Assembly: GCF_000143765.1 (NCBI RefSeq)
Contig: NZ_GL379773.1
Coordinates: 124,001-188,000 of the forward strand
DNA length: 64,000 nucleotides
Reading direction: 5' to 3'
DNA from: Sphingobacterium spiritivorum ATCC 33861
Lineage (GTDB): Bacteria > Bacteroidota > Bacteroidia > Sphingobacteriales > Sphingobacteriaceae
Shown here: piece after piece, positions 18,420 through 28,254 of the stretch
Position numbering within the stretch: the first letter of the stretch is position 1
How the letters are laid out: each line of letters begins with the position of its first letter
Translations under genes and position numbers: made by a program
The notes under the pieces: model-generated
The model's database searches: none
Told to the model about the DNA's origin: nothing
What the model saw: the letters and a program-made list of their open reading frames with translations, nothing else

Positions 18420-20504
18420 CTATTTATTCTCCTCTTCGTCTGTTTTTTTTCTTCCTAATATCTTATCAAAGAGGCTTCTTTTTTCCTTCTCTTCGCTTTC
18501 CAGTTCCTTGATCATTTCTTCTTGCTCATCGTCCATATTCATATTCTGCAAGGAATCTACAGGCATTCCGGCAGGTCTTGATGGTCTGAGGTGTGGCTGG
18601 AGTACCACGGTATAAAATCCGTAGTTAGCCACAGTAGTATCTCTAGACAGTTGCCCTGTCTTGACCATGATATTGCCATATGTATTAAAGTAGCGCGACA
18701 TCTGCGGTTTCAGATGCCCTGTATAATCAAAGGCGTACAATCCTTTTTTGGGACGCGGAACAATACTTGACAAAAACAAACTTTCACCCAGTGTGATTTC
18801 AGAAGGTTTTTTACCAAAATAATAGTTTGCAGCCTCTGTGATGCCGTACACATTATTCCCCCATTCGATTACATTCAGATAGACCTCATACAATCGTTCT
18901 TTGCTCACCTGATGAGAAGATTCCATGAGCCAGACGAGTACAATCTCTTCCAGTTTACGAACCAGTGTCTTATTTCTGTTCAGAAAAACATTTTTCACTA
19001 ACTGCATGGAGATGGTACTTGCTCCCCGTTTAAATTTTCTTTCTTTTATATTTGTAACAATAGAGAGCTTGAAAGCCTCTTCCTGAAATCCGTTATGTTT
19101 GAAAAAGAAAGGATCTTCAGTATTCAGTAATGTGGTACGCATGTACCTGGAAATACTTTCATACGATGCAAATTTGGGGTTTTGAGGACCCACCACGATT
19201 TCCCGCATGACTTTTTCATCTTCATAAGCAGTATATACAAACGGAGAATTGAGTTTACTGATATCCGCTTTTCCCCACTTGACGATCTTAAGGTCTTTAT
19301 CATCAATTCGGGAAGAAAACTTAAGCTGATCCGGTTTTTTGAGATTAACCTCGAAGTCCAGATCATACTGGATCTGTCCTGAAACCTGTATTCCTTCTAC
19401 AGATTCAAAAAGTCCGTTTGGAATAGCATCAAAGAACTTTTGTGCTTCAAATTTGCCTGTATGCACAGCAAGCGCAACGATCTGTTGAGGTTTATGAATA
19501 TACTTTGCTTTCGGACTAAATTCAAAATCTCTGACTTTGACTTTGCTCCCTTCTATCAACTCTATAGACTGGGCACCAATATTGACCCCTCCTTCCAGAG
19601 TGGCTTCCGGTAGATTAATATCCTGATCGGACAATCTCCAGTGATGTACCTTTAAATTTTTAAAATGCCAGTCTCCGCGCAGGGTCAACATCTCTTTACC
19701 CTTTCGGTCAACTTTATTCAAATCAAATTCGATTTCATCAAAACTTAGTCGCACACCAAATTTGCTCTTTAAAAAAGGGAATTCCGTATCCTTCTGTTCG
19801 GATGACAGTTTGAGGTTCAATTCCTGCCGGTCAGGGTTTACATATCCTGCCACATTCCATTGTGCATCGTTATCATTTAAGAACAGAGCGGCATCAATAT
19901 CACCTCCACTGATCTCTGCACGCGGTATTCGTAAGCGCTGATAGGTACTGTCATCTCTGAAAGACACTTCAAAATCCTGAACATCCATATTTCTGGGGAT
20001 TTTAAAGAAAACCTGCTTCAGAATTCCGTCTGCTAAGGACGCCAGATTCTTTTCTGCTTTAGGAGTATCTGTAGAGTCTTTATTTTTCTTTTTAAACAGG
20101 AAATCATAATTGCTTATACTATCCTTCTTTATCAGGGTAAAGTTGGCTTTATTCATTTCGATCTGTCCGATCTTTACATCTCCGAATAGCAAAGGCCATA
20201 TACGAACAGATACCGCAAAATCATCTATATGTGCAAGCTGATCTTTTCCTTTAGGGGTAACGTATACATTTTTGAAAACAACTGTTGCTAATCCCTTGAA
20301 GCCGTAGTATTGGATTTTGAGATCAACCCCGTATTTTTTATCCATTTTCTCTTTGGCAGAAGCGATTGCCTTTTGTAAAATGGCATCCCGTTTACTCAGC
20401 CCATAGGAAACACCGACAACCAGCAACAATATAATGCCGGATAGTATCCCGATGATCCATCGCTTCTGTGTAGGAGTAATTTTATTAAAAAACTTTTTGA
20501 GCAT
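18420..20504 (-). CDS. AsmA-like / GT51 peptidoglycan glycosyltransferase fusion
   Basis: The 694-residue protein has an N-terminal membrane anchor (WIIGILSGIILLLVVGVSYG, about residues 16-35). Residues 45-400 are beta-rich and AsmA-like (KYGVDLKIQYYGFKGLATVV, VRIWPLLFGDVKIGQIEM). The C-terminal part is a monofunctional GT51 transglycosylase: NTEDPFFFKHNGF with candidate catalytic E463, RGASTISMQLVKN, RKLEEIVLVWLMES, LYEVYLNVIEWGN and ITEAANYYFGK. GT51 enzymes polymerise lipid II into glycan strands. No transpeptidase domain follows, only a charged tail. The large AsmA-like extension in front of GT51 is unusual compared with classical MtgA. It precedes hpt by one base. Confidence 0.86.
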   Translation of the reverse strand: MLKKFFNKITPTQKRWIIGILSGIILLLVVGVSYGLSKRDAILQKAIASAKEKMDKKYGVDLKIQYYGFKGLATVVFKNVYVTPKGKDQLAHIDDFAVSVRIWPLLFGDVKIGQIEMNKANFTLIKKDSISNYDFLFKKKNKDSTDTPKAEKNLASLADGILKQVFFKIPRNMDVQDFEVSFRDDSTYQRLRIPRAEISGGDIDAALFLNDNDAQWNVAGYVNPDRQELNLKLSSEQKDTEFPFLKSKFGVRLSFDEIEFDLNKVDRKGKEMLTLRGDWHFKNLKVHHWRLSDQDINLPEATLEGGVNIGAQSIELIEGSKVKVRDFEFSPKAKYIHKPQQIVALAVHTGKFEAQKFFDAIPNGLFESVEGIQVSGQIQYDLDFEVNLKKPDQLKFSSRIDDKDLKIVKWGKADISKLNSPFVYTAYEDEKVMREIVVGPQNPKFASYESISRYMRTTLLNTEDPFFFKHNGFQEEAFKLSIVTNIKERKFKRGASTISMQLVKNVFLNRNKTLVRKLEEIVLVWLMESSHQVSKERLYEVYLNVIEWGNNVYGITEAANYYFGKKPSEITLGESLFLSSIVPRPKKGLYAFDYTGHLKPQMSRYFNTYGNIMVKTGQLSRDTTVANYGFYTVVLQPHLRPSRPAGMPVDSLQNMNMDDEQEEMIKELESEEKEKRSLFDKILGRKKTDEEENK

Positions 20505-20768
20505 AATAAATGAACGAAAAAAAGCCTGTTTTCTTATCTGTTATACAGTACAAGTATAGGCAAATTAAGGCATTCTTTGAGCAGGAAAATAAACTAGTTT
20601 CTTTGATTTTTAATCCATTTCAGAACTGCGCCATATCCTTCTGTTTACTTTTCATCTGTATCGACACGCCCCAAAAGAATGAGGTAAGATCAAATTTGCA
20701 CTTTAAAAACATCCAAATGACAGGATTATGTTTTGCAATAGTTAGTTTTGTAGTTTGATACCATAGAT

Positions 20769-21830
20769 ATGATCACAAAAGAACAGATATTAAATGCCCT
20801 GAGTCATGTAGAAGAGCCGGATTTAAAAAAGGATCTCGTAACACTTCATATGATTCAGCATATCGAGATATTTCCGGATAAGATAAAATTTGATGTTGTA
20901 TTGACTACACCTGCCTGTCCGCTTAAAGGGCATATCGAACATGCCTGCCGCAATGCGATAGCCTTGTTTGTGGATAAAAATATAGCTGTAGACATCAATA
21001 TGACCTCCAATGTGGCGAGTCGTGAAGGCAATCAGCTTTCAGGTATCAAAAATATTATTCTGGTTGCATCCGGAAAGGGTGGCGTAGGAAAATCTACTGT
21101 TGCTGCAAACCTGGCTCTTGCCTTAGCTGAAAAAGGAGCAAAAACAGGACTTCTGGATGCGGATATTTATGGTCCTTCGGTGCCTATAATGTTTGGCCTG
21201 GAAGGAGCCAAGCCTCAATCTGTACAAACAGCAGATGGTAAAACAAAAATTTTACCGATTGAGAAGTTTGATCTTAAATTATTATCCATCGGTTTTTTCA
21301 CAGATCCAAATCAACCTATTCCCTGGAGAGGTCCTATGGCCACATCAGCTATTAAACAATTATTCAATGACGCTGACTGGGGTGAACTGGATTACCTGAT
21401 TGTAGATATGCCTCCCGGAACAGGCGATATTCATATTACCGTTGCACAGACGTATCCTATATCCGGAGCGGTCATCGTGACTACTCCTCAACAGGTTGCG
21501 CTGGCAGATACGATAAAAGGTATAGGCATGTTTATGATGGAAGGCATTAATATTCCAATATTGGGAATAGTCGAAAATATGGCTTATTTCACACCTGCCG
21601 AATTACCGGATAATAAGTACTACATCTTCGGAAAAGATGGAGGAAAGAGATTAGCACAGGAGAATAATGTTCCTTTTCTCGGAGAAATACCTCTGGTAAA
21701 GGGAATCTCGGATGCCGGTGATAATGGATTTCCTATATTACTGGATAAAGATGATCCCGTAAGCGCAGCTTTCCTGGATATTGCAGGACGGACTGCACAG
21801 CAGCTATCGATTGAACTGGCACGACATTAA
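20769..21830 (+). CDS. Mrp/ApbC/NBP35-type iron-sulfur carrier ATPase
   Basis: The 353-residue protein has an N-terminal MIP18/DUF59-like domain (about residues 1-85, with TTPACPLKGHIEHAC) followed by a ParA-type P-loop ATPase: VASGKGGVGKSTVAANLAL (deviant Walker A, residues 100-110), LLDADIYGPSVPIMFG, LIVDMPPGTGDIHIT and TTPQQVALADTIKG. Mrp proteins carry and deliver Fe-S clusters. The usual C-terminal CxxC after ENM is absent here and the segment reads ENMAYFTPAELPDNKYY, so cluster binding, if any, must use other residues. It stands alone on the plus strand. Confidence 0.92.
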   Translation: MITKEQILNALSHVEEPDLKKDLVTLHMIQHIEIFPDKIKFDVVLTTPACPLKGHIEHACRNAIALFVDKNIAVDINMTSNVASREGNQLSGIKNIILVASGKGGVGKSTVAANLALALAEKGAKTGLLDADIYGPSVPIMFGLEGAKPQSVQTADGKTKILPIEKFDLKLLSIGFFTDPNQPIPWRGPMATSAIKQLFNDADWGELDYLIVDMPPGTGDIHITVAQTYPISGAVIVTTPQQVALADTIKGIGMFMMEGINIPILGIVENMAYFTPAELPDNKYYIFGKDGGKRLAQENNVPFLGEIPLVKGISDAGDNGFPILLDKDDPVSAAFLDIAGRTAQQLSIELARH

Positions 21831-21869
21831 TAAGCCCGGCTTAATGTTTAACGGTCTTCACCTACTCTA

Positions 21870-21918
21870 TTATCACCAGACACAGGCACTTTTATCAGGC
21901 CGGTAAGTTTGGTGATAA
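21870..21918. repeat. 9-bp inverted repeat, possible stem-loop
   Basis: TTATCACCA (21870-21878) and TGGTGATAA (21910-21918) are perfect inverted repeats separated by 31 bases. The structure lies between mrp and the small unknown gene at 21980, ending 61 bases before that start. It has no T-run, so it is not a classical terminator. It may be a leader structure or an operator pair. Confidence 0.4.
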
Positions 21919-21979
21919 TAAAATATTTTGTTAACTTTAGTATACATCTGACTTCCCTATTTTAGTTGCTGAAAATTCT

Positions 21980-22375
21980 ATGGAAAGAATCAATATCATA
22001 TATGATGTATATCAAAGAGCTATTGGCAATTATACGGTTTCCATCCGGTCATTCTATTCTGCTGAAACGAAGTTAGGTATCGGCTTATTTGTAAATGAAA
22101 TAGAAACGCCTCTTTTTTATTATAAAACGGACAAAAGTAATAGTATCCCCTATCTGGGCTTCAATCACAGTCAGATAAAGGTGTTTATGGAATCCGACAA
22201 TTACGAGAATAAAAATGTAGAATCCCGTTTTATTAATTTCACCTCTCTGATCAAAATGTTTGAATTCTATGCTTATGCACACTTTGACGCCAAGCCACAG
22301 GAATTTATTACTGAAAATCAGGTATACATTGCCTACATAACCGCATTCGAAAAGAAAATGAGTCTATTGAAATAG
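21980..22375 (+). CDS. small protein of unknown function
   Basis: The 131-residue product begins MERINIIYDVYQRAIGNYTV and has no signal peptide or membrane helix, so it is probably cytoplasmic. It is mixed alpha/beta with many aromatic residues (SIRSFYSAETKLGIGLFV, LIKMFEFYAYAHF). I recognise no family or catalytic motif. It follows mrp by 149 bases on the same strand and is convergent with the lipoprotein gene downstream. It is accepted as a gene because of its normal composition and isolated position with no competing frame, not because of homology. Confidence 0.6.
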   Translation: MERINIIYDVYQRAIGNYTVSIRSFYSAETKLGIGLFVNEIETPLFYYKTDKSNSIPYLGFNHSQIKVFMESDNYENKNVESRFINFTSLIKMFEFYAYAHFDAKPQEFITENQVYIAYITAFEKKMSLLK

Positions 22376-22397
22376 ATCTGTGATTTTCGTAAGCAAA

Positions 22398-23243
22398 CTA
22401 TTCAAATGATGAAGTTACAGCTGTTGTTGGCTGTTTATCATTAGCCAGGCTTCCTCCCAGAACGGATTGGTTTCCTCCGCTTTTATCGCCACTTGTCGCC
22501 ACATCATTACGTCGCGTAAATATTTCGGGAATATTCAGCTGACTTACTCCTTTAATTGTCATTAATCTGGAAACATAGAATTTTTGAGTTGTAGTCTTTG
22601 TTTCTACCTTATTATTGACCTTATCCACGATTGCAAATGTGAGGTAACTCTCCATGTTCATGGGCGTAGCATCTACGGAAAAGGAATCAAAACGTGCAGG
22701 CATCAGGTTTCCGTCTATAGTCGTAATATTCACTTTTTGAGATAAGGGTTTGTTATAAAGTGACCCAAACTGACGTCTTAAAGACAGGAAGTTATTTTCA
22801 ATGTAGGAATGGGGCGGAACGAAGAGCATACTTTTAGGTAATGTTGCACTTCCATTGACATTTCCGCTTACTGAAGAATAATCTACGCTGTGGCCGTTAC
22901 CAAGATCATAACCACTTGTCCAGGAACTTGCGTTAAGCCGTGCATTCAATTTAACATCATTTCCTAAATAGCTGATGGCCTGACCGTTTACCACTAATGC
23001 AGAACTTCCAAGATCCACAGCAATAGGCACGCCCAACTTATTAGTAATACGGGTATGTACACTGGTATTTTGTCCATTAAATCCATACTCTATTTTAATC
23101 GTATCATTCTCAAACACAAATTTCCCTGATTTTTCATCTTTGGAAAGAGATTGACTATCAATGGTTGTTAAATAGGTAGTAGAGCAACTGTTTAATATAA
23201 ACAAAGTGCACAGCGCAGCTGAAAAATACTTTAATGCCTTCAT
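22398..23243 (-). CDS. putative lipoprotein of unknown function
   Basis: The 281-residue product has a lipobox signal peptide ending TLFILNSC (Cys 20), followed by STTYLTTIDSQSLSKDEKSG. The mature part is beta-rich, Ser/Asn-rich (IKIEYGFNGQNTSVHTRITN, LGVPIAVDLGSSALVVNGQ), and ends in a low-complexity Ser/Gly/Asn tail. It may be a small envelope lipoprotein; I know no function. The longest frame starts at a TTG (23249), and the ATG at 23243 that begins MKALKYF is the better start because it gives a normal signal peptide. It is convergent with the gene at 21980. Confidence 0.72.
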   Translation of the reverse strand: MKALKYFSAALCTLFILNSCSTTYLTTIDSQSLSKDEKSGKFVFENDTIKIEYGFNGQNTSVHTRITNKLGVPIAVDLGSSALVVNGQAISYLGNDVKLNARLNASSWTSGYDLGNGHSVDYSSVSGNVNGSATLPKSMLFVPPHSYIENNFLSLRRQFGSLYNKPLSQKVNITTIDGNLMPARFDSFSVDATPMNMESYLTFAIVDKVNNKVETKTTTQKFYVSRLMTIKGVSQLNIPEIFTRRNDVATSGDKSGGNQSVLGGSLANDKQPTTAVTSSFE

Positions 23244-23384
23244 ATCCAAACTTTACTTAATTTCAAGGTAAGTTAAACAAAAAAAATAATACTTATTATA
23301 TGGCGACTCTTCTTTTAATATTAAGTTTTTGTAAACTATTTTTCAGTTAACATTGGACGGTATTACCAAGACTTATTAAAGACT

Positions 23385-23427
23385 CAAAAAAAAGGCCTTC
23401 CGGAGTTTTCCGAAAGGCCTTAAAAAA
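23385..23427 (-). terminator. rho-independent terminator after susD homologue 1
   Basis: On the minus strand AAGGCCTTTCGG and CCGGAAGGCCTT form a long GC-containing stem with a small loop, followed by eight T residues. It begins about 20 bases past the SusD stop and ends the first SusC/SusD operon. Confidence 0.9.
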
Positions 23428-23444
23428 TCCTATCAGTCAATAGA

Positions 23445-24974
23445 TTACTCTAAAGCACCGTTATAATCTGACTCACGAAGAGGAATTCTCCATGTCCATT
23501 TGTTATTTTTTTCCGGTGTGATAACTTTTGCCAGGTCGGTTATAAAGTTTCCACCGTTTGCGTATATTTTGCGGTCAATAGAATCTCCCCATCTCTTCAT
23601 ATCAAACCAGTCGAAACCTTCACCCCATAATTCGATTGCTCTATACTTTTTAATCTCTTTCAGCAGATCTTCTCCTGTGGCAGTTGCATTGTACTGTGCA
23701 TCTCTTCCGGACTTAGCAGTCAGGTTATTCAACACGGTCTGCACTTCTGAAGCGGGTTTATTCTGGAAGTATTTAGCTTCTGCTTCGATCAGATACATCT
23801 CAGATGAACGGAAATGATTCAAATTACCTACACCCGGCATATCCGTTGCTTTAAGTTTAAACTGCATATAAGCATATGTTGTAGCATTTGATTGCAAAGC
23901 CGGAAACAGTTGAAAAGCTCTTGCTTTCAGAGCAGCTCCTGCAACACCTGTACTCGTCGTATAGGCGTCTGTTTTAGGATCTAAAAATAATCCTTTTCTG
24001 ATATCCGTAGCAGGGATTTTATTGAACAACTCTCTACTGATACATTTTGGGGTATTCCTTACTGCACCTGCACTCGAATTATAGCCGATGTAAGAGAAAA
24101 ATGAATAAAAGTGTAAATTCTCATCCAACGCTCCATAGCTGCTCCAGATCCACTCTGCATTCGGTGTGCTGAATCCTGCTTTGTAGTCATTTACAGACAT
24201 CAACGGATAATCCTGAACGGCTAATTTTGCATATTTCTCAGCGTTAATATAATCCTGTCTGTTTAAGGCTGCACGTGCATAGATAGCATATGCAACATCC
24301 TTGTTGACTTCAAAGTTTTTGGTTCTTTTCAATCCGGACTGTTCATATAATGCTAATGCAGTATTAAGATCATCATATATTTGCGCATAGGATTCTCCTA
24401 AAGTAGATAATGCTTTATCTCCAGTTGACATATCAGTACGTAAGATCAATCCCGAAGTACTTCCGTTATTAGAATCACTCCATCTGTATCCGTAGATCTG
24501 AGCAAGCATCATAAAGCTGTAGGCTCTGTAAGTCAGGGCCTGTGCTTTAAGAAATTGTTTTTCACTTTCAGGACCTGTAGCAGCATCCACAGAGTGAATA
24601 ATGATGTTGGCATTACCAATTATTTTGTAGTAGTAATACCATGGATAATACAAATAAATGCTTGTTACATTCTCATTATATCCGGCATTGATAATAGCGG
24701 CCCAACCACCTAAGTTGACAAAGAAATGGTTTCCCGGATAATTACCATAATACATCTTTATAGTTCCTTCACCATTAAAACCTTGTGATTCCAGATATTG
24801 TGAAGTCATCATTTTTGCCAGACCGTTTACGGCAAGCTTTACATTGGCCGTTGTCTCAAATACGGTCGGTGTACCTATTTTTTCTGTAGGTACGGTATCT
24901 AAATAATCCTTATTACAAGAAGCCAGGAACAACGCTCCTAAAGCTAATATTTTTATAAAACCTGTGTTTTTCAT
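23445..24974 (-). CDS. SusD/RagB-family outer-membrane lipoprotein (pair 1)
   Basis: The 509-residue lipoprotein has its lipobox cysteine at residue 20 (GALFLASC), followed by NKDYLDTVPTEKIG, the typical SusD start. TPR-like helices include LKAQALTYRAYSFMMLAQIYG, a family landmark. The C-terminus has HFRSSEMYLIEAEAKYFQNK and ELWGEGFDWFDMKRWGDSID, the conserved end of SusD proteins. SusD proteins are surface lids that capture a glycan or peptide and pass it to the SusC channel. Its start is 11 bases after the SusC stop. The ligand cannot be read from sequence; no hydrolase is adjacent. Confidence 0.92.
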   Translation of the reverse strand: MKNTGFIKILALGALFLASCNKDYLDTVPTEKIGTPTVFETTANVKLAVNGLAKMMTSQYLESQGFNGEGTIKMYYGNYPGNHFFVNLGGWAAIINAGYNENVTSIYLYYPWYYYYKIIGNANIIIHSVDAATGPESEKQFLKAQALTYRAYSFMMLAQIYGYRWSDSNNGSTSGLILRTDMSTGDKALSTLGESYAQIYDDLNTALALYEQSGLKRTKNFEVNKDVAYAIYARAALNRQDYINAEKYAKLAVQDYPLMSVNDYKAGFSTPNAEWIWSSYGALDENLHFYSFFSYIGYNSSAGAVRNTPKCISRELFNKIPATDIRKGLFLDPKTDAYTTSTGVAGAALKARAFQLFPALQSNATTYAYMQFKLKATDMPGVGNLNHFRSSEMYLIEAEAKYFQNKPASEVQTVLNNLTAKSGRDAQYNATATGEDLLKEIKKYRAIELWGEGFDWFDMKRWGDSIDRKIYANGGNFITDLAKVITPEKNNKWTWRIPLRESDYNGALE

Positions 24975-24985
24975 GTTCGTTTGTA

Positions 24986-27900
24986 TTATAATCCTACTTT
25001 CACTCCTACTGATACTGTTCTTGGAGTCACCCAGGCATTGGTACTAACTCCGTTCCATTGTTGTTGCGGATTCATTCCTTTTAACTTTGTAAAAGTGGCC
25101 AGATTCTCGATTCCGGCATTTACCGAAACTGAAGATAAATCAAATCTGTTAACAAGTGTCTTTGGAAGTGAATAGCTAATTGCTATATTTTTGATAACCA
25201 GATAAGAAGCATCCTTCAGGAATCGAGTGGACGTGAAATTATTAAAATTACTCTGAGAGAAGTTAATACCCGGAATTCCGTTAGGGTCAATTCTGTTTTC
25301 AGATGTTAAAGTCATTCCTTCCGGAGTACCATTCCATGAGTTTAACAGATCGGCATGCAGCGAGCTTGGTGTACCTGACATACTCATCAATGTTCTGTAT
25401 GATTCATCAAAAGTTTTACCACCGATGGCGTAGGTAAATAATCCGGATAAACTAAAATTCTTGTAGGTAAACAGCGTATTAAAACTACCATTCATTTTAG
25501 GAATAACACTTCCTGACCAGTCTCTTTTACCATAAGAAGATGGGTTAGTAACATAGTACTTACCATTGATCTCAATCAGATCAGCAGCAGGAATAGGATC
25601 TTTTCCCGGAGCAGAACCATTCACATTGAAACGTTCGGTATCTGCAAGATACAGGGACTGACCAGTCATCTGATCAACACCCGCAAACTGCCATAACCAG
25701 TAATCGTACCGGCCATGTCCTTCCATCCACTTGAAGTTTCCGGTTACGATACCATTCTTTCTGTTTTCCTCAGGTAAGGCCAATACTTTATTTTTCAACC
25801 AGGTCGCATTCGCTCCGATATTCCATCTGAAATCCTGATTTTTGATTACATCCACATCGAAGGTCACTTCAATTCCGCGATTAGACATCGAACCAATATT
25901 CTTGGTAATAGTAGACACTGCATTTGTATTGGACGTTGCTCCTGCAGAAAGCGGAAGATTAAGATCAAAAATCAAATTTTGTGATTGCTTATCAAAATAC
26001 TCCACCATGAAGTTCAATCTATTGAAAAGTCTACCTTCTAAAGCCGCTGAGAATGAACTCGACGTTTCCCAGATCAAATCTTTGGCTGCATTCTGAGAAA
26101 GGTATAAAGCCGCTACATTTGCATTTTGTGCAATGCTATACAATGCAAGGTGTGCATAATAATCAGCACTCTCATCATTTCCAACTTCACCATAAGAAGC
26201 TCTTAATTTCAAATTGTTTACCGTGTTAAGAGCATCTTTGAAGAAGTCTTCCTTAGAGATAGACCAGCTTCCTCCTAATGACCAGAAGCTACCCCAACGG
26301 TTTTCAGGAGAAAAGCGGGAAGATCCGTCTCTTCTGAATGATGCTTCCGCAAAGTACTTGTTATCGTAGTTATAACGCGCTCTTGAAAGGAAACTCTCCG
26401 TTCTGTATTCTTGCTGATAATCGTATAAGTTGGTAATATTTGTGAAATTATTAAGGTCCGGCTTACCTGCAAATGTTTCTGTAGTCTTAAATCCATACAG
26501 ATAAGTACGGTTGTACCAATAATTTTCATGACCAGCCAACACATCTATATGATGCTTTCCGTAATCCTTATCCCAGGACAATAACTGTTGAGTAGTATAA
26601 TTTTTATATCGATAGATTCTTCTTACTCCTCTGCCTTTATTCCCCATACCATCACCGATAATGGCATTATAATAATTACGGTCTTCCGAGTTTCTTAAGT
26701 TTAAGTCCCCGTTTACGGAGAATTTAAAATCTTTTAGAAAATAGAAGTCTAAGTATACGCGACCATTCAAGGTGCTGCGTATAGTATTATAGCTGTTCAG
26801 TTCATTCTCCCAAATGTTATGACGCCCCATATATTGCATACGGGTATCAGAACCTTCATCATATTGTTTGTTACCGGCCGCATCCAGTGCATATGAACCA
26901 TCGGCTTTATGCAAATGAATAGGATAAATCGGAGCTATACTTCTGGCATAATTAAATGGATTTGAATAGGAACTTTCATCATCATTTGTCGCAGGGATCA
27001 GATTTGAATTTTGATGAGAACCGGAGAGGTTCATTCCATATTTAAACCATTCCTTAGCTTTCAGATCGGCATTGACACGTCCTGTAAAACGGGAGAAATC
27101 TGACCCTTTTATATAGCCTTTCTCTTTCAGATATCCGGTAGAAAAATAAATATTGCTTTTTTCTGTAGCATTGCTTCCGTCAATGTTGTAATTCTGACGG
27201 TGACCTAAACGATCTACAGCATCCATCCAATCTAAATCTTCCTGATAGCCTGGTAATATCTGTGCATCACTTACCATTTTACCATTGCTGTCAAATAACT
27301 GATCACTCGGCTTATTGTAAATATTCAATTTCAAATAATCGCTGATCAGAGCCTTAGTAGCCTGTGCTCCGGCTAATTCCTTTGTCGGATAATCTTTTGG
27401 ATTACTTGTCAAAAGGTTATTTCTGAAACCCTGCCACATGGCTTCCATAAACTGATTTGGATTCAATCTGTCATACTCAGCTATACCTCTGGAATAAAAT
27501 CCCTGATCTGTACCCACATTTATCTGAGAGCGTCCAAGTTTTCCTTTCTTGGTAGTGATAATAATCACACCATTTGAGGCACGGCTACCATACAAAGCAG
27601 ATGAAGAAGCATCTTTCAATACGGATACACTTTCTATATCATTTGGGTTAATATCGGATACATTTCCACCAAAAGGCACACCATCAACAACATATAGAGG
27701 ATCATTAGATCCGTTCAGAGATGAAAATCCACGGATTCTGATCGTTGGTTCGGAACCAGGCTGACCTGAGGTATTATTGATCTGTATACCTGCAGCAGAT
27801 CCTTCCAAAGCACCCAAAGCATTTGTAATAGGTCTTTTTTCAAGATCTTTAGAAGTAATGGAAGAAATAGAACCAGTCAAAGATTCCTTCTTAGCTGAAC

Positions 27901-28231
27901 CATAGGCTACCACTACAACTTCTTCAAGCGCATGCTCATCGTTATTCAAGACGACGTTTAGTTGCATCTGACGCGTGACTTTGATGGTCTGACTTGCAAA
28001 TCCGACAAATCTGAAAACCAGAGATGCATTGGCAGTTGCAGAAATACTGTAGTTACCATCAGCATCAGTCTGTGTAGCCTTATTAGTCCCTTGTACTATT
28101 ACGGATACTCCACTGATAGCCGAGCCATCGGAGGAAGAGGTGACCTTCCCTTTTACTGTAAAATCCTGTGCGTGTGAAACTCCGATAAAAAGAGTAAACA
28201 CAAGAATAAAACTGAGTAATTTTTGTTTCAT
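24986..28231 (-). CDS. SusC/RagA-family TonB-dependent transporter (pair 1)
   Basis: The 1081-residue protein has a signal peptide (MKQKLLSFILVFTLFIGVSHA). A carboxypeptidase-regulatory-like beta-sandwich follows (about residues 24-110: VKGKVTSSSDGSAISGVSVI), with the TonB-region VVVAYGSAKK. Next comes the plug (RIRGFSSLNGSNDPLYVVDG, VLKDASSSALYGSRASNG), then the 22-strand barrel. There is no N-terminal STN domain, so it should not signal through an anti-sigma factor. With SusD it imports an unknown oligomer across the outer membrane. A promoter at 28377-28407 and a 146-base leader precede it. Confidence 0.95.
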   Translation of the reverse strand: MKQKLLSFILVFTLFIGVSHAQDFTVKGKVTSSSDGSAISGVSVIVQGTNKATQTDADGNYSISATANASLVFRFVGFASQTIKVTRQMQLNVVLNNDEHALEEVVVVAYGSAKKESLTGSISSITSKDLEKRPITNALGALEGSAAGIQINNTSGQPGSEPTIRIRGFSSLNGSNDPLYVVDGVPFGGNVSDINPNDIESVSVLKDASSSALYGSRASNGVIIITTKKGKLGRSQINVGTDQGFYSRGIAEYDRLNPNQFMEAMWQGFRNNLLTSNPKDYPTKELAGAQATKALISDYLKLNIYNKPSDQLFDSNGKMVSDAQILPGYQEDLDWMDAVDRLGHRQNYNIDGSNATEKSNIYFSTGYLKEKGYIKGSDFSRFTGRVNADLKAKEWFKYGMNLSGSHQNSNLIPATNDDESSYSNPFNYARSIAPIYPIHLHKADGSYALDAAGNKQYDEGSDTRMQYMGRHNIWENELNSYNTIRSTLNGRVYLDFYFLKDFKFSVNGDLNLRNSEDRNYYNAIIGDGMGNKGRGVRRIYRYKNYTTQQLLSWDKDYGKHHIDVLAGHENYWYNRTYLYGFKTTETFAGKPDLNNFTNITNLYDYQQEYRTESFLSRARYNYDNKYFAEASFRRDGSSRFSPENRWGSFWSLGGSWSISKEDFFKDALNTVNNLKLRASYGEVGNDESADYYAHLALYSIAQNANVAALYLSQNAAKDLIWETSSSFSAALEGRLFNRLNFMVEYFDKQSQNLIFDLNLPLSAGATSNTNAVSTITKNIGSMSNRGIEVTFDVDVIKNQDFRWNIGANATWLKNKVLALPEENRKNGIVTGNFKWMEGHGRYDYWLWQFAGVDQMTGQSLYLADTERFNVNGSAPGKDPIPAADLIEINGKYYVTNPSSYGKRDWSGSVIPKMNGSFNTLFTYKNFSLSGLFTYAIGGKTFDESYRTLMSMSGTPSSLHADLLNSWNGTPEGMTLTSENRIDPNGIPGINFSQSNFNNFTSTRFLKDASYLVIKNIAISYSLPKTLVNRFDLSSVSVNAGIENLATFTKLKGMNPQQQWNGVSTNAWVTPRTVSVGVKVGL
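28213..28231 (-). repeat. 19-base start-region identity, SusC copy 1
   Basis: TGAGTAATTTTTGTTTCAT (plus-strand reading) covers the first codons of this SusC gene. The same 19 bases occur at the starts of the other two SusC genes (34900-34918 and 39981-39999), with no synonymous differences. Confidence 0.7.
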
Positions 28232-28254
28232 ATGTTTATGTTTATTAAAAAAAT

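Noticed and set aside
20510..20758. Plus-strand 82-codon frame between the transglycosylase and mrp
   Set aside because: No start context, domain or signal supports it, and it occupies the shared upstream region of two divergent genes.
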